Assembly: GCA_030142905.1 (NCBI GenBank)
Contig: JASJOG010000076.1
Span: 62,001 to 126,000, forward strand
Source: Heliopora coerulea
Taxonomy: Eukaryota > Cnidaria > Anthozoa > Scleralcyonacea > Helioporidae
Reading direction: 5' to 3'
Length of the DNA: 64,000 nt
Position numbers and translations under genes: made by a program
Shown here: positions 9,965 to 23,600 of the stretch, piece by piece
How positions within the stretch are numbered: position 1 is the stretch's first letter
How the letters are laid out: each line of letters begins with the position of its first letter
Notes under the pieces: generated by a model
Database searches by the model: none
What the model was told of the DNA's origin: nothing
The model's input: only the letters and a program-made list of their open reading frames with translations

Positions 9965-12900
9965 TCTACCAAACGAACAGAAAGGCTGCAACAGACAATG
10001 CAGAGAAACTAAAGACCAGTTGCTCATTGATAAGTTGGTGCTTAAGGACTGCATAAAAAAGACACACTAACCTAGCAATGGCATGGGTAGATTATCAAAA
10101 AGCGTACGACATGGTACCACATTCATGGATTGAGGAATGTTTGAAAATGTTTGGAATTGCCAAAAACGTAGAACAGTTTGTATGTAATGGCATGACGAAA
10201 TGGAAAACAAAATTGTCAGCTTGTGGAGAGAGTATAGGAGAAGTAAAATATCAGGAGAGGTATATTTCAGGGAGATAGTTTATCACCGCTGTTGTTCGTG
10301 CTTTGTGTGGCACCCCTTAGCCTTATTTTAAGGAAAGTGAAGGCAGGATATGAATTCAAAGGCCGAAAGAAGAAGATCAATCATTTGTTGTATATGGATG
10401 ACCTCAAATTATATGGTAAGAGCAAGGCACAGATCGACTCCCTTGTGAAGACGGTCCATCTATTCAGTAAGGATATCGGCATGGAATTTGGAATTAAGAA
10501 GTGCGGGGTATTAATTCTAAAGAGGGGAAAGATTGCCGAGAATGACGGAGTGCTATTGCCGAACGGAAAAGTAATGAAAGTGGTTGAACAAAAGGGATAT
10601 AAATACCTGGGTATCTTGGGGATAGATAGATTAATGGAAGAAGAAATGAGATTAAAGTTCAAAAAGAAGTATGTGCGGAGGTTGAGGTTGGTCATGAAGT
10701 CGAAATTAAACGGCAGAAACAAAATGCAAGCGGTGAACACGTGGGCAGTCGCATTACTTAGGTATGGTGCAGGAATCGTTACCTGGAACGATCAAGAAAT
10801 AAAGAGCTTGAATAGAAAAACGAGAAAAATATTGACCATGTACGGAGCTTTTCACCCTAAGAGTGATGTAGACAGGTTATATTTACCAAGAAAAAAAGGT
10901 GGTAGAGGATTGATAAGCTGTGAGTCAAGTATTAGATCAGAGGAGAACGGTGTTGGATGGTACATCAAAAATGCAGTTGAACCTTTATTGGTTGAAGTAA
11001 GAGAAAGAGAAGTTATCACGACTGAAAATAGTATGCCAAAGCAACAGTATAAGAGGAGAGAAGTCGAAGAAAGAGAACAAAGATGGATAGGTAAGAGAAT
11101 GTATGGACAGTTCAACAGGGAGAAAAGTGAAGACATAGACAAGGAAAAGATGTGGAAGTGGCTACAAAAGAGTGATTTGAAACCGGAAACGGAAGCCCTA
11201 ATATGTGCAGCTCAAGAACAGGCGATAAGAACTAACTATATCAAGTTCAAAATTGATAAATCTGTAGACTCACCGTTATGCAGACTTTGCGGAGAAAAAG
11301 GAGAAAGTATGGGACATCTGTTAAGCGAATGCACAAAACTTGCACAACGAGAGTACAAAAGTAGACATGATAATGTAACAAGAATTATACATTGGAAAAT
11401 ATGTGGAAAACACGACCTAGAAAGAGCGAGCAAGTGGTACGAACATGACCCCCAGGGAGTAGTAGAGTCGGATAAAGTGAAAGTTCTTTGGGATTTTATG
11501 ATCCAGTGCGACCATCAAATAGAACACCGAAAGCCAGATATAGTAGTAGTGGACAAAGAAGAAAAGAAATGTGCAATAATTGACGTAGCCATACCAGGAG
11601 ACAACAGAATTGGTGAGAAAGAAACAGAAAAGATAGAAAAGTATCAAGCATTGAAACGAGAGATTAAGAACCTGTGGTCAATGAGAAAGGTAGAAGTAAT
11701 TCCAGTTGTCGTTGGAGCCTTGGGCTGTGTAAGCATGAAGTTTGAACAATGGATTGAGAGGATTGGAATAACAGTGAACATTGAGGATATCCAGAAAACG
11801 ACACTTCTTGGAACAGCAAGAATTTTAAGAAGAGTGCTAGAAAACTAGTTGTAACAGTGCCACCTTAGTCTACTGGTTGTAGACAGCTGGCACCGATGAA
11901 TACCGGATTCACAGCAAACCTTGCGGAAAAGAGAAGATAATAATAATAATAATAATCTTTATTTAATCAGCAGGGACACTCAATTAGCATTAGCTATTCC
12001 CCCTAGAGGCCATGCAATAAATAAAATTTACAATAGTTTATAATATAATATAATGGATTACAGTATAAATAAAATATTTACATTTGTTTTAAGTAAAATA
12101 AATTTTGAAATTCTCTGTTAAATCCAATCCAAATCAATAACCCAATACACTTGTACTGTCCTGTACGTAAGAGGCCTGAGATTAATAAAAGTAATTAAAA
12201 GTGTATTTGGTTGATAGTCTTCTTAAAGGACCTGAGCGATTTTAACTCTCGAGAATCACATGGTAGGGAATTCCAACGTTTGATGCCTGAGTATTTAAAA
12301 GATCACTTTAAATAGTTTGTTTGTGGTTTGGGTAATATAAAATCGTATTTTCGTCTCGTGTTGTAGCAATGTCTGTCCATGTGTCGTGCGAAGCCTTTGT
12401 CTATACCCTCGGTTTCATTGTTTAGACACTTACACATCATAATAGCTTTATGACGTTGGCTTCTCTGGTGGAGTGGTGACATTCCTAGCTTGTCTAGGAC
12501 TACCGAGAATGGCGTGTTGGTATCTGTTTCGAGTATAACTCTTGCGGCTCGATTTTGAAATCTCTGGAGTTTATTTGTGGCGGTTACACCGCACCCATCC
12601 CATACAACTCCGCAGTAGTCGAAAACGGGTTCAATAATGGCCAGGTATACCAGTTTTGCCGTCGACCTTGAAATAAACGGCCTAGTTATCTTCAGGAGGC
12701 CAATTCTCGAGGAAGCTTTCTTGCAAATGTAGTCTGAGTGTGCGGACCACGAAATATTCGAGTCAAGCACAACACTAAGGTACTTGTAAATACTAACCTT
12801 AGCAATGGAAATGTTATTTAGACGAAGGTCGATTGCTGGCAACAATTTAAGTCTTTGGTGTGAACCAACAACCATGTATTCAGTTTTCTTGATGTTGAGG

Positions 12901-14297
12901 GCCAAACCATTTGACTGAATCCAGAGTGATAGGTTGGCCAAATCAGGTTGACCAACACATTTTCGGGGTTTTACCCAGATTTTTTTTCCAACATTAGTCA
13001 AGGAAAATATGATTCTGCTAAAACAAAAATAACATTTAACGTTGGTTATGTTGCGGCCTGGAGACGCAAACTTTGTTACAGAACTTAACATAATATCGTA
13101 CCTCGATGCCACAGTCCTTGCACAAAGTGTTCTTGACTATACAGGCGCGAAAATGCAAAGTTGTTGAGAAGTTGTTATAGGAAGTGCGTCAAAACGTGGA
13201 AAACTGTTTAAGTTTGCAGCCAGGTGACCTTTGGAGAGATACCGACTTTATGTGGTGACCCTGTATAACTCTTATCCTATTTTAATTTCGGGGAAAAACC
13301 CACTTTGTGTTATGTCCCCATTTCACTCTATTCCGAGAAATAATAATTCGATTATTCCACAAATCATTTTGTCAGCTGTTTACTCAATTTTAAAGTTTCT
13401 TATTTTCTTGGGGGAAGATTCGAGCCTAGCTACGATAAAATAAAACCCAGATATTCTTATGAAAATAAACCTTATTAAATAAACCCTGATATTCTTTTTC
13501 AGCAACCAAACCAGAAAGTATCGGTCTTGCCTTGAACGATTCACCTGTGGGCCTAGCGACTTACATTATCGACAAATTCTTCGCTTGGTCCGGATGCAAA
13601 AGCAACGACTCACTCGCATGTCTGGAGTCTCGTTTTACCAAAGATGAGCTCTTAACTAACGTTATGCTCTACTGGTTGACAGGAAGCATGCCTTCGGCCA
13701 TGAGGCTGTACAAAGAAAGCCGTTTCGAAAGATCAGAAGCGTGAGTACACTTCAAAATCTAACTACAACGTTTAGATGCAGTAAGGTTTTCGGGACAAAG
13801 TTTGCGCTGCAAATTTCATTTAGTACTAAGATGGTCCCTATGACCGGAAAAATCCTAGATGGACTCCTGTTCGTTTTCTTAACCAATATGATCTTTACTG
13901 TGAAAAGCAAGCAAAAAAAAGAAACAACTTAGTATGCTACAGTGACATATGAAGTTATCACTTATTTTAGAGGTGGATAAAGAAAACAATTGGCTTTTAG
14001 CCTTAATGAATAAAATATTTTAAGACAAAAAGCTGTTCCTACCTTCACGCGTGTTTGTCTTCATGATATTTTTTGTAAAATTACAGGTATCCTCTTAGCG
14101 TTCCTACTGGATTCGCTGATTGTCCTGACGAATTCATTGCCGCTCCATATTCTTGGCTTCATTTGAGCTACCCTAACATTGTGCAGTATACAGAGTTGCC
14201 TAGAGGAGGCCATTTTGCTGCTTTGCAAGAACCTCAGCTTTTAGCAAACGACATATGGAAGTTTGTTACGAAAGTTGAACATACTTCTACCTCGTAA
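7250..14297 (+). CDS. EPHX1: Microsomal epoxide hydrolase
   Basis: Exons 7250-7989, 9643-9827, 13503-13740 and 14087-14297 join in phase to 457 aa (human about 455). It hydrolyses epoxides to diols at the endoplasmic reticulum. A hydrophobic anchor spans residues 5-24. The epoxide hydrolase N-terminal domain follows (about 45-150), then the alpha/beta hydrolase core with the HGWP oxyanion motif (157-160), nucleophile Asp232 in GGDWGS and catalytic His430 in GGHFAA near the end. The ATG at 7250 was chosen over an in-frame upstream start at 7160 because it places the anchor at the N terminus as in the family. Intron 2 (9828-13502) contains two retrotransposon remnants. The gene converges on the RhoGAP gene, with 367 bp between the stop codons. 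Confidence 0.94.
9932..9963. repeat. (TAA)n microsatellite at 5' junction of LINE
   Basis: About ten TAA units directly precede the truncated non-LTR element. A similar TAA run (11937-11956) follows it, which suggests the element inserted into a TAA microsatellite. Confidence 0.8.
9964..11936 (+). mobile_element. 5'-truncated non-LTR retrotransposon with C-terminal restriction-like endonuclease
   Basis: The coding remnant starts inside reverse transcriptase ([11 protein letters not shown], then [19 protein letters not shown]). It continues through [12 protein letters not shown] and the YMDD box near 10391-10402 and ends at the stop at 11848. The C-terminal part has a zinc knuckle-like [18 protein letters not shown] and a PD-D/E-K-like motif ([20 protein letters not shown]), as in R2/R4/NeSL-type elements whose endonuclease lies after the reverse transcriptase. 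At least two frameshifts are present, near 10070 and near 10250-10290, so this copy is dead. It lies in EPHX1 intron 2 in the gene's orientation. TAA repeats at both ends recall the R4-clade Dong element. Confidence 0.85.
11937..12960 (-). mobile_element. 5'-truncated CR1/L2/jockey-like LINE, minus strand
   Basis: On the minus strand the frame from about 12960 to 12303 encodes the end of a reverse transcriptase ([18 protein letters not shown], then [18 protein letters not shown] and [12 protein letters not shown]). It continues after a frameshift near 12300 in the C-terminal RWNSLP block to about 12200. An AATAAA-like signal and an ATT-repeat tail (11937-11956) form the 3' end. The element abuts the plus-strand LINE tail to tail at that shared TAA/ATT run. 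It is a dead fragment within EPHX1 intron 2. Confidence 0.85.
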
Positions 14298-14306
14298 AAC
14301 AAGCCA

Positions 14307-14312
14307 AATAAA
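14307..14312 (+). promoter_or_regulatory. Polyadenylation signal of EPHX1
   Basis: AATAAA occurs 10 bp after the EPHX1 stop codon. This would give a very short 3' untranslated region, which fits the tight convergent arrangement with the RhoGAP gene. Confidence 0.5.
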
Positions 14313-14664
14313 GTGAAAAACGTACACTGATACTTAAGATTTATCTCTGGTTTTGTGTCATCGTAGCTTGTAGCTTCAATTACCCTCCACTCCCCGTAAA
14401 TATGTCATGTGTCTGCCCCTGCCAGTTCTATGAAAAACATCAAAGATCATTAGATGGTCAAAGTCTTGTGATTACCTCTGGCTAACGTGTGCAAAAAATG
14501 TAATGTCGTTATGATTAAATTATTAAAAAAATATTCTTTTTTATAGGCTAGGGTACTTCAGCATTTGAAACAGTATATTACACTGTACCCAAAAATTGAA
14601 TATGATACTTATTCTAAAAAGTCACCTTTACTCGGTAACGCTACACTAACATACTAGTTCCAAT

Positions 14665-17600
14665 TCATTCTTTGATTTTCACCACCCATTCTGCAAAACG
14701 GTTTAGTATTGAAAGCTGCAGCAAGTTAGTTTCGAAGTCCAAGCAGCGTTCTCCTGTTAAAGAAAATCTCTGGTTAAATCTTTGTCATTAATTCTCTTTC
14801 TGTTTATTTTAACTTGAGCAAAGCTAGGAACATTTCGTGGTCAAAGGAAGACGTTCTAACAGGAAAGAGTTAGACAGTAGCCGATCTTTTTGCACGTTTT
14901 CTGAGCACGTCCAGGATCCTAACGACCATTTTATAGGTGTTGGGTCTTTTCCAAAACAATCCCATTAAAAAACGACATCAATACATATCATACTTAACAA
15001 TTTTGGTAACTTTAATTTACGTATCGGTGTCTTACGCGTACGAGATGACTATATGGAAGATATGCTAATGTTATCTAGCTCAAATCCTGTAAAATTCATC
15101 AAGTCGATTTGGACATCTGTCATATTGAGTCTGTCGCTTAGGTAGCATTTCTGCCGTTCAACTGAGCCAGTACAACAGTTACTGCCGTTCTCCAGTAGAG
15201 TCAAGTTCGACCAATCGTTAGAGCGTCTTAGCAATTTGTCAGAAGGTTGAGGGATGGCAAACTTTTTTCAAGAGATGAACCTCACTAACGTTCATCTTAC
15301 ATCTTATAACGTCTTGCAGTCTTTGTAAGTTACTGTTAATTGGTGAATAGTTGTAAACAATATACTACATACCAATATTGCCGCCAACTTCGTAAAGAAA
15401 GTGATTGTTTCCACAAGGACATTTGTTTAGTTTATGTGAATGGGGTCCAAACTCTCTGATAGAATTTTGAATCGATGCCTCTTTGGTTGTCATTGATGCC
15501 TGGCAGAACTTCTCCACCACATCTCTGGCATTGGTGTTCTTAGTCAGCTGGATTGCCATGCCAACTTTGTTCAACGACGGTGCTTTCACGCGAATTATGT
15601 GGTTCTCGAAGTCCTGCTGTAGGATGTAAAGAAAACAACATCGAGCAAATAAATTTTACTGAAAACGAAAATGGAAATTTTAAAAATTTGCCAAGAACAT
15701 TGGTAATAATTACTAAATCACTAGAAATAAGTTACCAGTTCATCGACTGACGGAGATTTTTTGATGGAAGGACTATCGTTCGACACTTGGTCTGAGGAAG
15801 CTCTTTTAGCTTTGCGTTTTTTACCCTGGAATGAAGACATTTCAAGTTAAATGGAGAATGTCAGTAGGGGAGGCTGACAAAGACAACGAGGAAACGTCCA
15901 AGGAATCCTGCCAAGGTTCGTGTGTTGGTGTACGTGATGTAAACACAGGATGTTTGTTCTTGTCGATTTTACCTTGTTTTCTTTGGTTTTCTGGGCCTGC
16001 TCAACTTCGTACAGAAATCGAACTTGTCTAATCATGAAGGATGGAATCTGAACGAAATAAGAGACACTCTTTGGAAACTGTCAAAGTTTTAGTCTATCAA
16101 CATACTACAAGGATGGGAAGAAAAAAAGGGGAGGGAATGAAAGGAAGGAAAAATGAAAGGAAAAGGAAAATGGAAGGAAAGGAAAAGGAAGAGAAAGAAA
16201 TGGAAGGTAGTTATGGAGAGTGCGAAATGACAGGAATGGTGGAATGATTTAAATGATGAAAATTATAGAAGTTGGCCCACAAGTACTTACTGTCCATAAA
16301 ATGGCATGGTATTTGATCAACATTCGAACAGTGTTGATAGTCCCCTTCGCCATCTCAACCTCACGAAGTGTCGCCCGTGACTGGTTCCCGGTGTTAAGGA
16401 AAAGATTGGGCGCCATGATCATAGCTACGTTGTTTAAGTCCATTTTGTTTTCTTTTTGTTTGGCGATTACATGACAAAGAAACAACAAAAGGCGCTAAAA
16501 ATGAAAACAGTTCATCCGAAGTAAAAAACGTAACGAGAAACAAGAGGAAAGGAGAAAAAAAGAGAAGGACGCATTGAGAGAGGCAAAGGACGAACAGAAG
16601 GATCGACAAGAGGCAGTTAAAGAGCGTTTGCTTCACCTGTAACCTTATCCAACATTACAGAAACAAAGTATAAAGTTGGTACATTCACTGTATTTTTGGC
16701 GTTTCGTCTTGGCACGAAGAGTCTAAATTTTTCACCAATGTGTTGAGTAAATGGAAGCACAAAAGCATAATTTTCTTTGGCATAAAGAGTGTGATATCGC
16801 TTTTCTCTACTTAAGGTCCGGTTTACACGATACGACTGTTACATACGACTGTTCGTCCTGGTGTATGCAATGTAGTCTCAACCGCACGATTCCTATTTAC
16901 GATTCACTCACTAATGTAACAACACATCTGAAAGACTACAATGAGTTCATCGCATACACCAGGGCGAGTAATTGTATCCCACAATTCTATCGTGTGAATG
17001 ATCCTTAAGGACTTCAAGGAGGGGTAGCCACCATGTCAAGTTTCAACGAAGAGCGTGAACCATTATTTTGCTGCATTTCATATCACTCAGAAGAACATTA
17101 TTATAACAAAATAAACAAGCAGTACTTTATGAGCTAACACGTCTAGCCAAATTATTAGTAAGTTTTATCGTAACAAGTTAGCGAGAGTTTAGATCGAAGT
17201 ACAAACCCTTAGAGTGTCCCGGTGACCTCGGGGTAAAAGCAGAACCAAGAGGTTGAGTGCTTGCAACTGCTGAATTCTATCCGGGATGTCTGATTTGAGG
17301 ATAAAAACATCCATAGAACGTGAAAAAAAAACCCATCAGAAAATAGAAGTGTTGACAAAACATGATTGAGATTTTGCAATACTGTATAAAAATTATTTTA
17401 TACTTTCTAGACATAAAAAGTAATTAATATATTGAGCAAACAAGCCCAGATATAAACTAAAATTTGCGAACTACTTGCAAAATATACAAAGCTACTGTAA
17501 CTACCGCGGCAGCATCGTCCTTCAAAAAATTATTTTTACAATTCTAACACAGTTATACAACCCATACAAAGAAGTGGGTGATTTTCTTTTATAACTTTTC

Positions 17601-20600
17601 TGTTTTGTGGGGGTTAAAACCGAAAAATTCTTACCTTCAGCTAAAGCGAACGTCGGTTGATATTCATGCGTTAGAAGAGGGTAAGGCAGTTCCCTAAAAC
17701 AGACGAACTGCCAAGTTAAAAAAGCAAACTTCTAATCCCCGTTCCACCTTCTCTCCACTCCTCTTGCTGCAGCATACTAAAATTCTATTTACCGCAGAAA
17801 CTGTTTCAACAGTGCTGCTACATCGTGTGGTTTCCGACCATTCCATGAAAACATTCCCTCAGGAAATTTCTCTTCAATCTCTTCACGCATGGTCTAAAAT
17901 GTGAACACCGCAGTTCAGACAAAGATCGCTGGCAAGTGAAAACAAAAGGGAAAATTATGGGAGAGCTTTAGTGAACGAGAATGACAATGCTGTTAGTTAC
18001 CCTAACTCTCGCGGCTGACCCAGGAACACGTAAAATGCCTTCTTCTTTTATACCTGCAGAAATAGCAATTGGTAAGTAAATGCATACTACATAAGTAATG
18101 GACAGTACGCTAAAATAGCTTTTGTCCTACTGATGCTGAACAGGTCGAAGGCCGAGGACTTCCGACGCACTCAAACATCCCGACGAAACGGCCACCCCGT
18201 GACCCCCTAACCCCCTCCCCCCAATGTACAGGTGTGCTCGGTGGCCATGATGTTTGGAGGTTACATCTTTATCTGGCGCTTAAGAAGCAACCAGTTCGGG
18301 AAAAAAGGAAAAAGCACTTAAAAACTATTGCTGTGCGACTAATTAACCGAGGTAATTAGCCCGCGCGGTAGCTGTCCCTACCCGGCGACCACTACACCAC
18401 TGCTTGTCAAGAACCAATCACTCAATTAATGGCAAGTAATGTCTAAAACTAGCAATAGAGGTTAGGTTTAATTAGCAATTTATATACGATATTGACTGAC
18501 TGTGAATACGTGGCCTAATGGGGCTTATAATAATACATATATACACTTATACAGTAGCTAAACATACCCTTGTTTTCTAAAAATGCAATCATCTAAAGCA
18601 GAAAAAAAAAAGAAAAATATTGTTGTTAAATATCTGCAATAAAGACTCAGCTGCAAACCAAAACGGGACATAGAAATCAACCTTAAGAGATGTATTTGCG
18701 AATGAAACTCGGAATGGAGCAAAACATTCTCCTAAGCTTTTGTCTAAGTTAAGCTTTTTCCAAGTAACAGCACTTGGAAATACACCTCAGCAATTAGTCG
18801 TCAGCTAGGCCTTGGTGCTATATACCGGTAAGATCATAAGGATTAGGGTTAGGTTAATGTTATCTCTAATCCTAATCGCAATTCTAACTCCAGCCAAAAT
18901 ATAAACAACATAAACCGATTATCATTCATAAATGATGCGCGTAACGTTTTGGTAAACCGAACTAGGCCGCAGACGGGGGAAATTGCACAATGGCACTCAA
19001 GAAAAGGAAGGACAGCTTAGGGACAGTAAAGAAAACATAATGGCAAAGATTAATGCGGAAAAATTTACTCACTTCTTCCAAAATCACTGGAGTGTAATAT
19101 TTAGGATTATCACCACGATCTCTTTGGATGATATTAAGAAGTGGAACACCAAATATTCCTGATTCTAGAATATCAAGGATTAAAAAAAGATTTGTACAGA
19201 CTGATGGAAGCATCGTTTTGTTTTTATAATGACAGCTAAAGTTTGTTGGGGTAAGTTTACGTAGATCTTGTATGTGTTTATTTAGAATTGCACTATTCTA
19301 ATTTTTGAGTGATATTTGAACGTTCGTCAAGCTCTATCCTCAGGACAGAGGATTCTGAGGATAGAGCTTGACGAACGTTCAACTATCATTCAAGATATCT
19401 CCAAGCACCCAAATTTCCAAAATGTATATCTCAATCTACCTTTTGTTTTTCTCTTGGTTGGTTTCTTTCTCCTAAACACGAGATTATTTGAATCAAACAA
19501 CGCAGTCAGTTCGATAAGGGCAAGAGTGCGTACTTTCTCCATGTCCTGAGGTGACAGATCCTCGATGCGGGTAATCCCATACTCGTCTCTTTGCAGCGTA
19601 AAGTTCTGAGAATAGCAGTACAAAAAGAACTGACACTCATAACTCTTCGAACGACCTTTTAAAATGCGGACTAACAAAATGTTTCATCCAGTAAATTCGC
19701 TAGATGGTGAAGTTGACCGACAAACTGATAGCAGTTGTTTATCACACATTAGCTGTTCTTACCGGTAGCAAAGGAAATTTCGGCGTAGTTTCAGAATTGA
19801 CTTCGTTCTTTTGGACTTCCTAGAATAAAATTTTGTTTAGTGTTCTACGTATCGTGTTATTATATCCAATACCATGGCTGGAGAGGAATTATTGATTATA
19901 TATTTCCAGAAATCGAGGGAGGGTTCATAACAGCGAAATAAGTAAACTCCGGAGAGAAATGCGCAATAAAGACGATGCAGAGGAAAGCTGCCGAAGGAAT
20001 TCCAAACTTTCAAAGTCAAATGACATGTAAGCAAAAACTTAAAGATTAGTATACAGCCGACACCTAGAAACACGAAGTATTTTCGTAGTATTTATTTAGA
20101 CTAACAGAAGGCCAAGTAATATACTATATCTTGATCTCAGTATCTCACTAGTTCACTGTTTGCTGCTGAAGATTCGGGTCTGGATTTTTGGATTTTTCGG
20201 ATTTGTTCTTTTTTTTTGAACGGACCTCGGCTTACGAGGCGGGACTTAAGAAAATTTCTGAGATTTCACCGTTACAGACATCACGCTCGGTCAATATATA
20301 ATAAACATTAAATAAGGCATCAATTTTTTCATTCACCATCTTTTCAACCCTTAGTGGAGTCATTGCATCAACTATTCCTTCGGACATGTCACATATTTAA
20401 ACCCCGTTTACACAGTTAACATTTTGGGCATGGCACAGCTAAAATTTTGTCACAGGCGATTTTCAGTGTGAACGGCGATTACTTCCTAAAATTTTCTACC
20501 GCCGACCACCTTTGTATATGTAGATCTCGACACGGCTAATTGTGCCCGAAATTTGCCGTGGCGTGAGAGAAAATGTTACAGTGTAAACGGGTTTTTAGTG

Positions 20601-23600
20601 TGCCTCTCCTAGTTAGGCTTAAAACATAGTCTTTCTAATAACTTACAATTGTCGGTTTATCATTACTAACGGGAACCTCCTTGAAAGTTTCTTGATTACT
20701 GTTATTATGATCCGAGTGTGGGAACTGTTCCTCGGGAGTGGATACAAAATTCTCCATCTGTCCTTCACTTGATGGGCTGTTCTTTCGAACAGAAAATTGC
20801 CAGTTATCATTTAGGGATAAGTCTTTCATTTTTTCCGGAGGACTCGATCGTTCAGCTGTGGGATTGTTCACTGCAGTTATGTAGAACAATGAACCACCAA
20901 GTTTCCGGGCCTTACTTCCTCCTGCTTTCTGACCGCTGTATGATGATTGACCTGGGAAAATATCACAGGCAGTAAGGTTAGTTGCCTGATTCTTTATTCA
21001 TAAAGTTACAAGTAGGCAGTTTATGAATGCCGCTAACCAAAGTAAAATTGTAGAACAATGCCGTTAACCGAAGTAAAACAGTAGAAGAATGTCGTTAACC
21101 AAAGTAAAATACCAGAAGAAGACTGAACATGCCGGGGAACAATTAATTGTGATGGAATTACCTAGCGTTGTTTTTGGTGTTTCCTCACGAACGGCTGGTC
21201 CTTTCCCAATCAACTGAGCAGCAGGAGCTGCAGATTCACGTTTCATTTTGGGACTAGGAGTGCGGTTTCCCTGCGCCGAAATTGTCGGTCTTCCGATGAC
21301 CTGAGCTTGAACATTCGTACTAGTAGTAATAACTTTTACAGGAGAGGTTGGAGATATTTCATTGAGGTTATCCTGAGAACGGGAAGTTCGCATTCGTGGG
21401 TCCTTTCGAGGCTGGGATCCAGCAAGTGGTACTCCTTCACTGTAAGACCGTCGACTGATGGGCGCAGGCATTCCTCTATTGCTGGGCTCGCCCTTGGTTT
21501 GCGTTGGAAAAACGGAGCGGATGTCAGCATGATGGTATCGCTGCCTCGAGCCACTGTTCTCAGGAGGAGACAATCTCATGCCATGTGCTAAAAACATATC
21601 TTGCAAACTTAAACGTTCTTTGACATTGGCATTCAATTTGTTGATCCTTCGTCTTACTGCATCAGCTTGTTTGCGGGTCAATGAGGACGCGATGTTCTCG
21701 TCTGCCAAGTCGTCCGCATCGATCTCCTTGCTATCTGCAAGGAACATGAATCAAAATTAGGAGATACCGGATGGTTGGAAGTTTCCACAATAGGGGAAGG
21801 GAACAAGAAGTAATTTAAAGAAGATATTTTCAAGCTACAGTCAACTCTCACCTAGTGAATACCCCGTTATTAAGGACACCTCGCTGTTACGGACAGAAGC
21901 CAGCCCCCGGCTAAAACCATTGAGGTTTTAACTGAAACAGTTCTCGCTTTTACGGACTATTACAGAATTAAGGACGAATATTTAATTCCAACTGAGCAGT
22001 TTTATTGTATTATTCTCGATAAAGTGGACATCTTGATTATTTCACTCTGTTTATAATTGTTTGTCAGATGTCAATGTCAAAGTTTTTACAATAGAAATAC
22101 ATCCCAAATGTCTATTTTCATGTCAGTTTAGTGGATGTTGGTTATCGACCATCTTGTACCTTCGCTTTTTCTATCCATTCTCAACAAAAGAGTTTAACAT
22201 TCGTCTTTTATTCTTAAACACTGCTAAGTAGTGTCACTGGTTTTGATCTGTTCGTCAAGTCTATCCGTAATTAGTTCGCTCACAATATACAAACTGTCAC
22301 GGAATTATCGCAAGACGCTATTAAACTTTGTGGACATACTTACACGTTTTACATAGCTGAATCACAAGTCTTTACCGCGCCTTGTTATTTTGCAATCTCA
22401 CTATTCTTGATACCCAGCTATGGTCCCCAGGGTGTTGGCTATAACTAGAGTTGACTTTATTTCGTGTTTTTAGTATATTTATTTGACATCAATAACAACC
22501 CTACATATGATTTAATACTCTTGATATTCCTACTTTTGGGAAGCAAATGATACTTGCTTCTCTAAATTAATATAACAGAAACAATCACTGCATCCATGAA
22601 CTTACCTCTGTATCTATTTACCACAGAAGTAAATCCAGCTTCCTTTAACCACTCAACATCCTGTTCCAACTCTGCACAAAAGAAAACCAATTGAAATTGT
22701 ACCACTAGCTCTCAAAAAAAAAAACAAAACACATCAGCAAATCAATTATAATAAAGTTTTATATATTACTTTCATTTTCAGAGAAATATTTTTTGAACAA
22801 AATAATCATCAAATTTTTCCCAATATGCTTTCCATAGTTTAAAAAAAAAAAGAAAAAAAGAATCACAAACTGAAGGTCAAAATACCTAACAAGAATGAAA
22901 AAACATTTACAGTACATACTGCATTTCCATAACCCTTTAAATATCTTTTTCTTTTGCTTTTTGTTCTCTCTTATTTTTTCCTTTGTTTTTTCACTGACCA
23001 CAGTTCTTTTGTTTTTAGGTGTTCAATATATTGGGCACAGGCCATTCAAAAGTTAAATCAAATTGAATTTTACAGTTGGAATTGCCTTACATTTACCAGG
23101 TCTCAGAGGGTCAAACTATAAGACTGAAGCTCATTATTACTGACCAAATAGTACTTTTAGTAGTTCAAAATGAATGAAATATTTCTGGCAAGGTAAAATA
23201 GTCAATCTTTGTTGGGGTATCTTCATCCTGTCAATGGGACAAGTACCTGACATGATGTTCAGTTAAATAACTAGGTAAATTCTTACTAATAAAAACACTC
23301 ATAATTATAGACCACAAAATGGTAAATTCTCTAAAATGCATTTAGCAAGGGTATGAAATAAGCATCCTCCCAACATTAGTCCCATGTTTCTCTGTCAGTT
23401 TGAGAGGGCCTCTATTAACAACACTATAAGTTGGATCACAATTCACACATGAAATAACTGGGGAGCACTCAAAGGATTACTTGGTAATACCATTCACAGG
23501 TTCGTCCTCTTCTTCAGTTGTTTCCTGTACTGATGGCTCAATTGATTCAAACTCCTTCCAGAACATATCAAGTTCCATCTGTTTCTTCCTTGGAGGTTGT

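Noticed and set aside
15049..15234. Terminal RhoGAP exon candidate
   Set aside because: It contains a decayed SINE, and the exon at 14665-14753 gives the family C terminus (GERCLD...AEWVVK) in correct phase.
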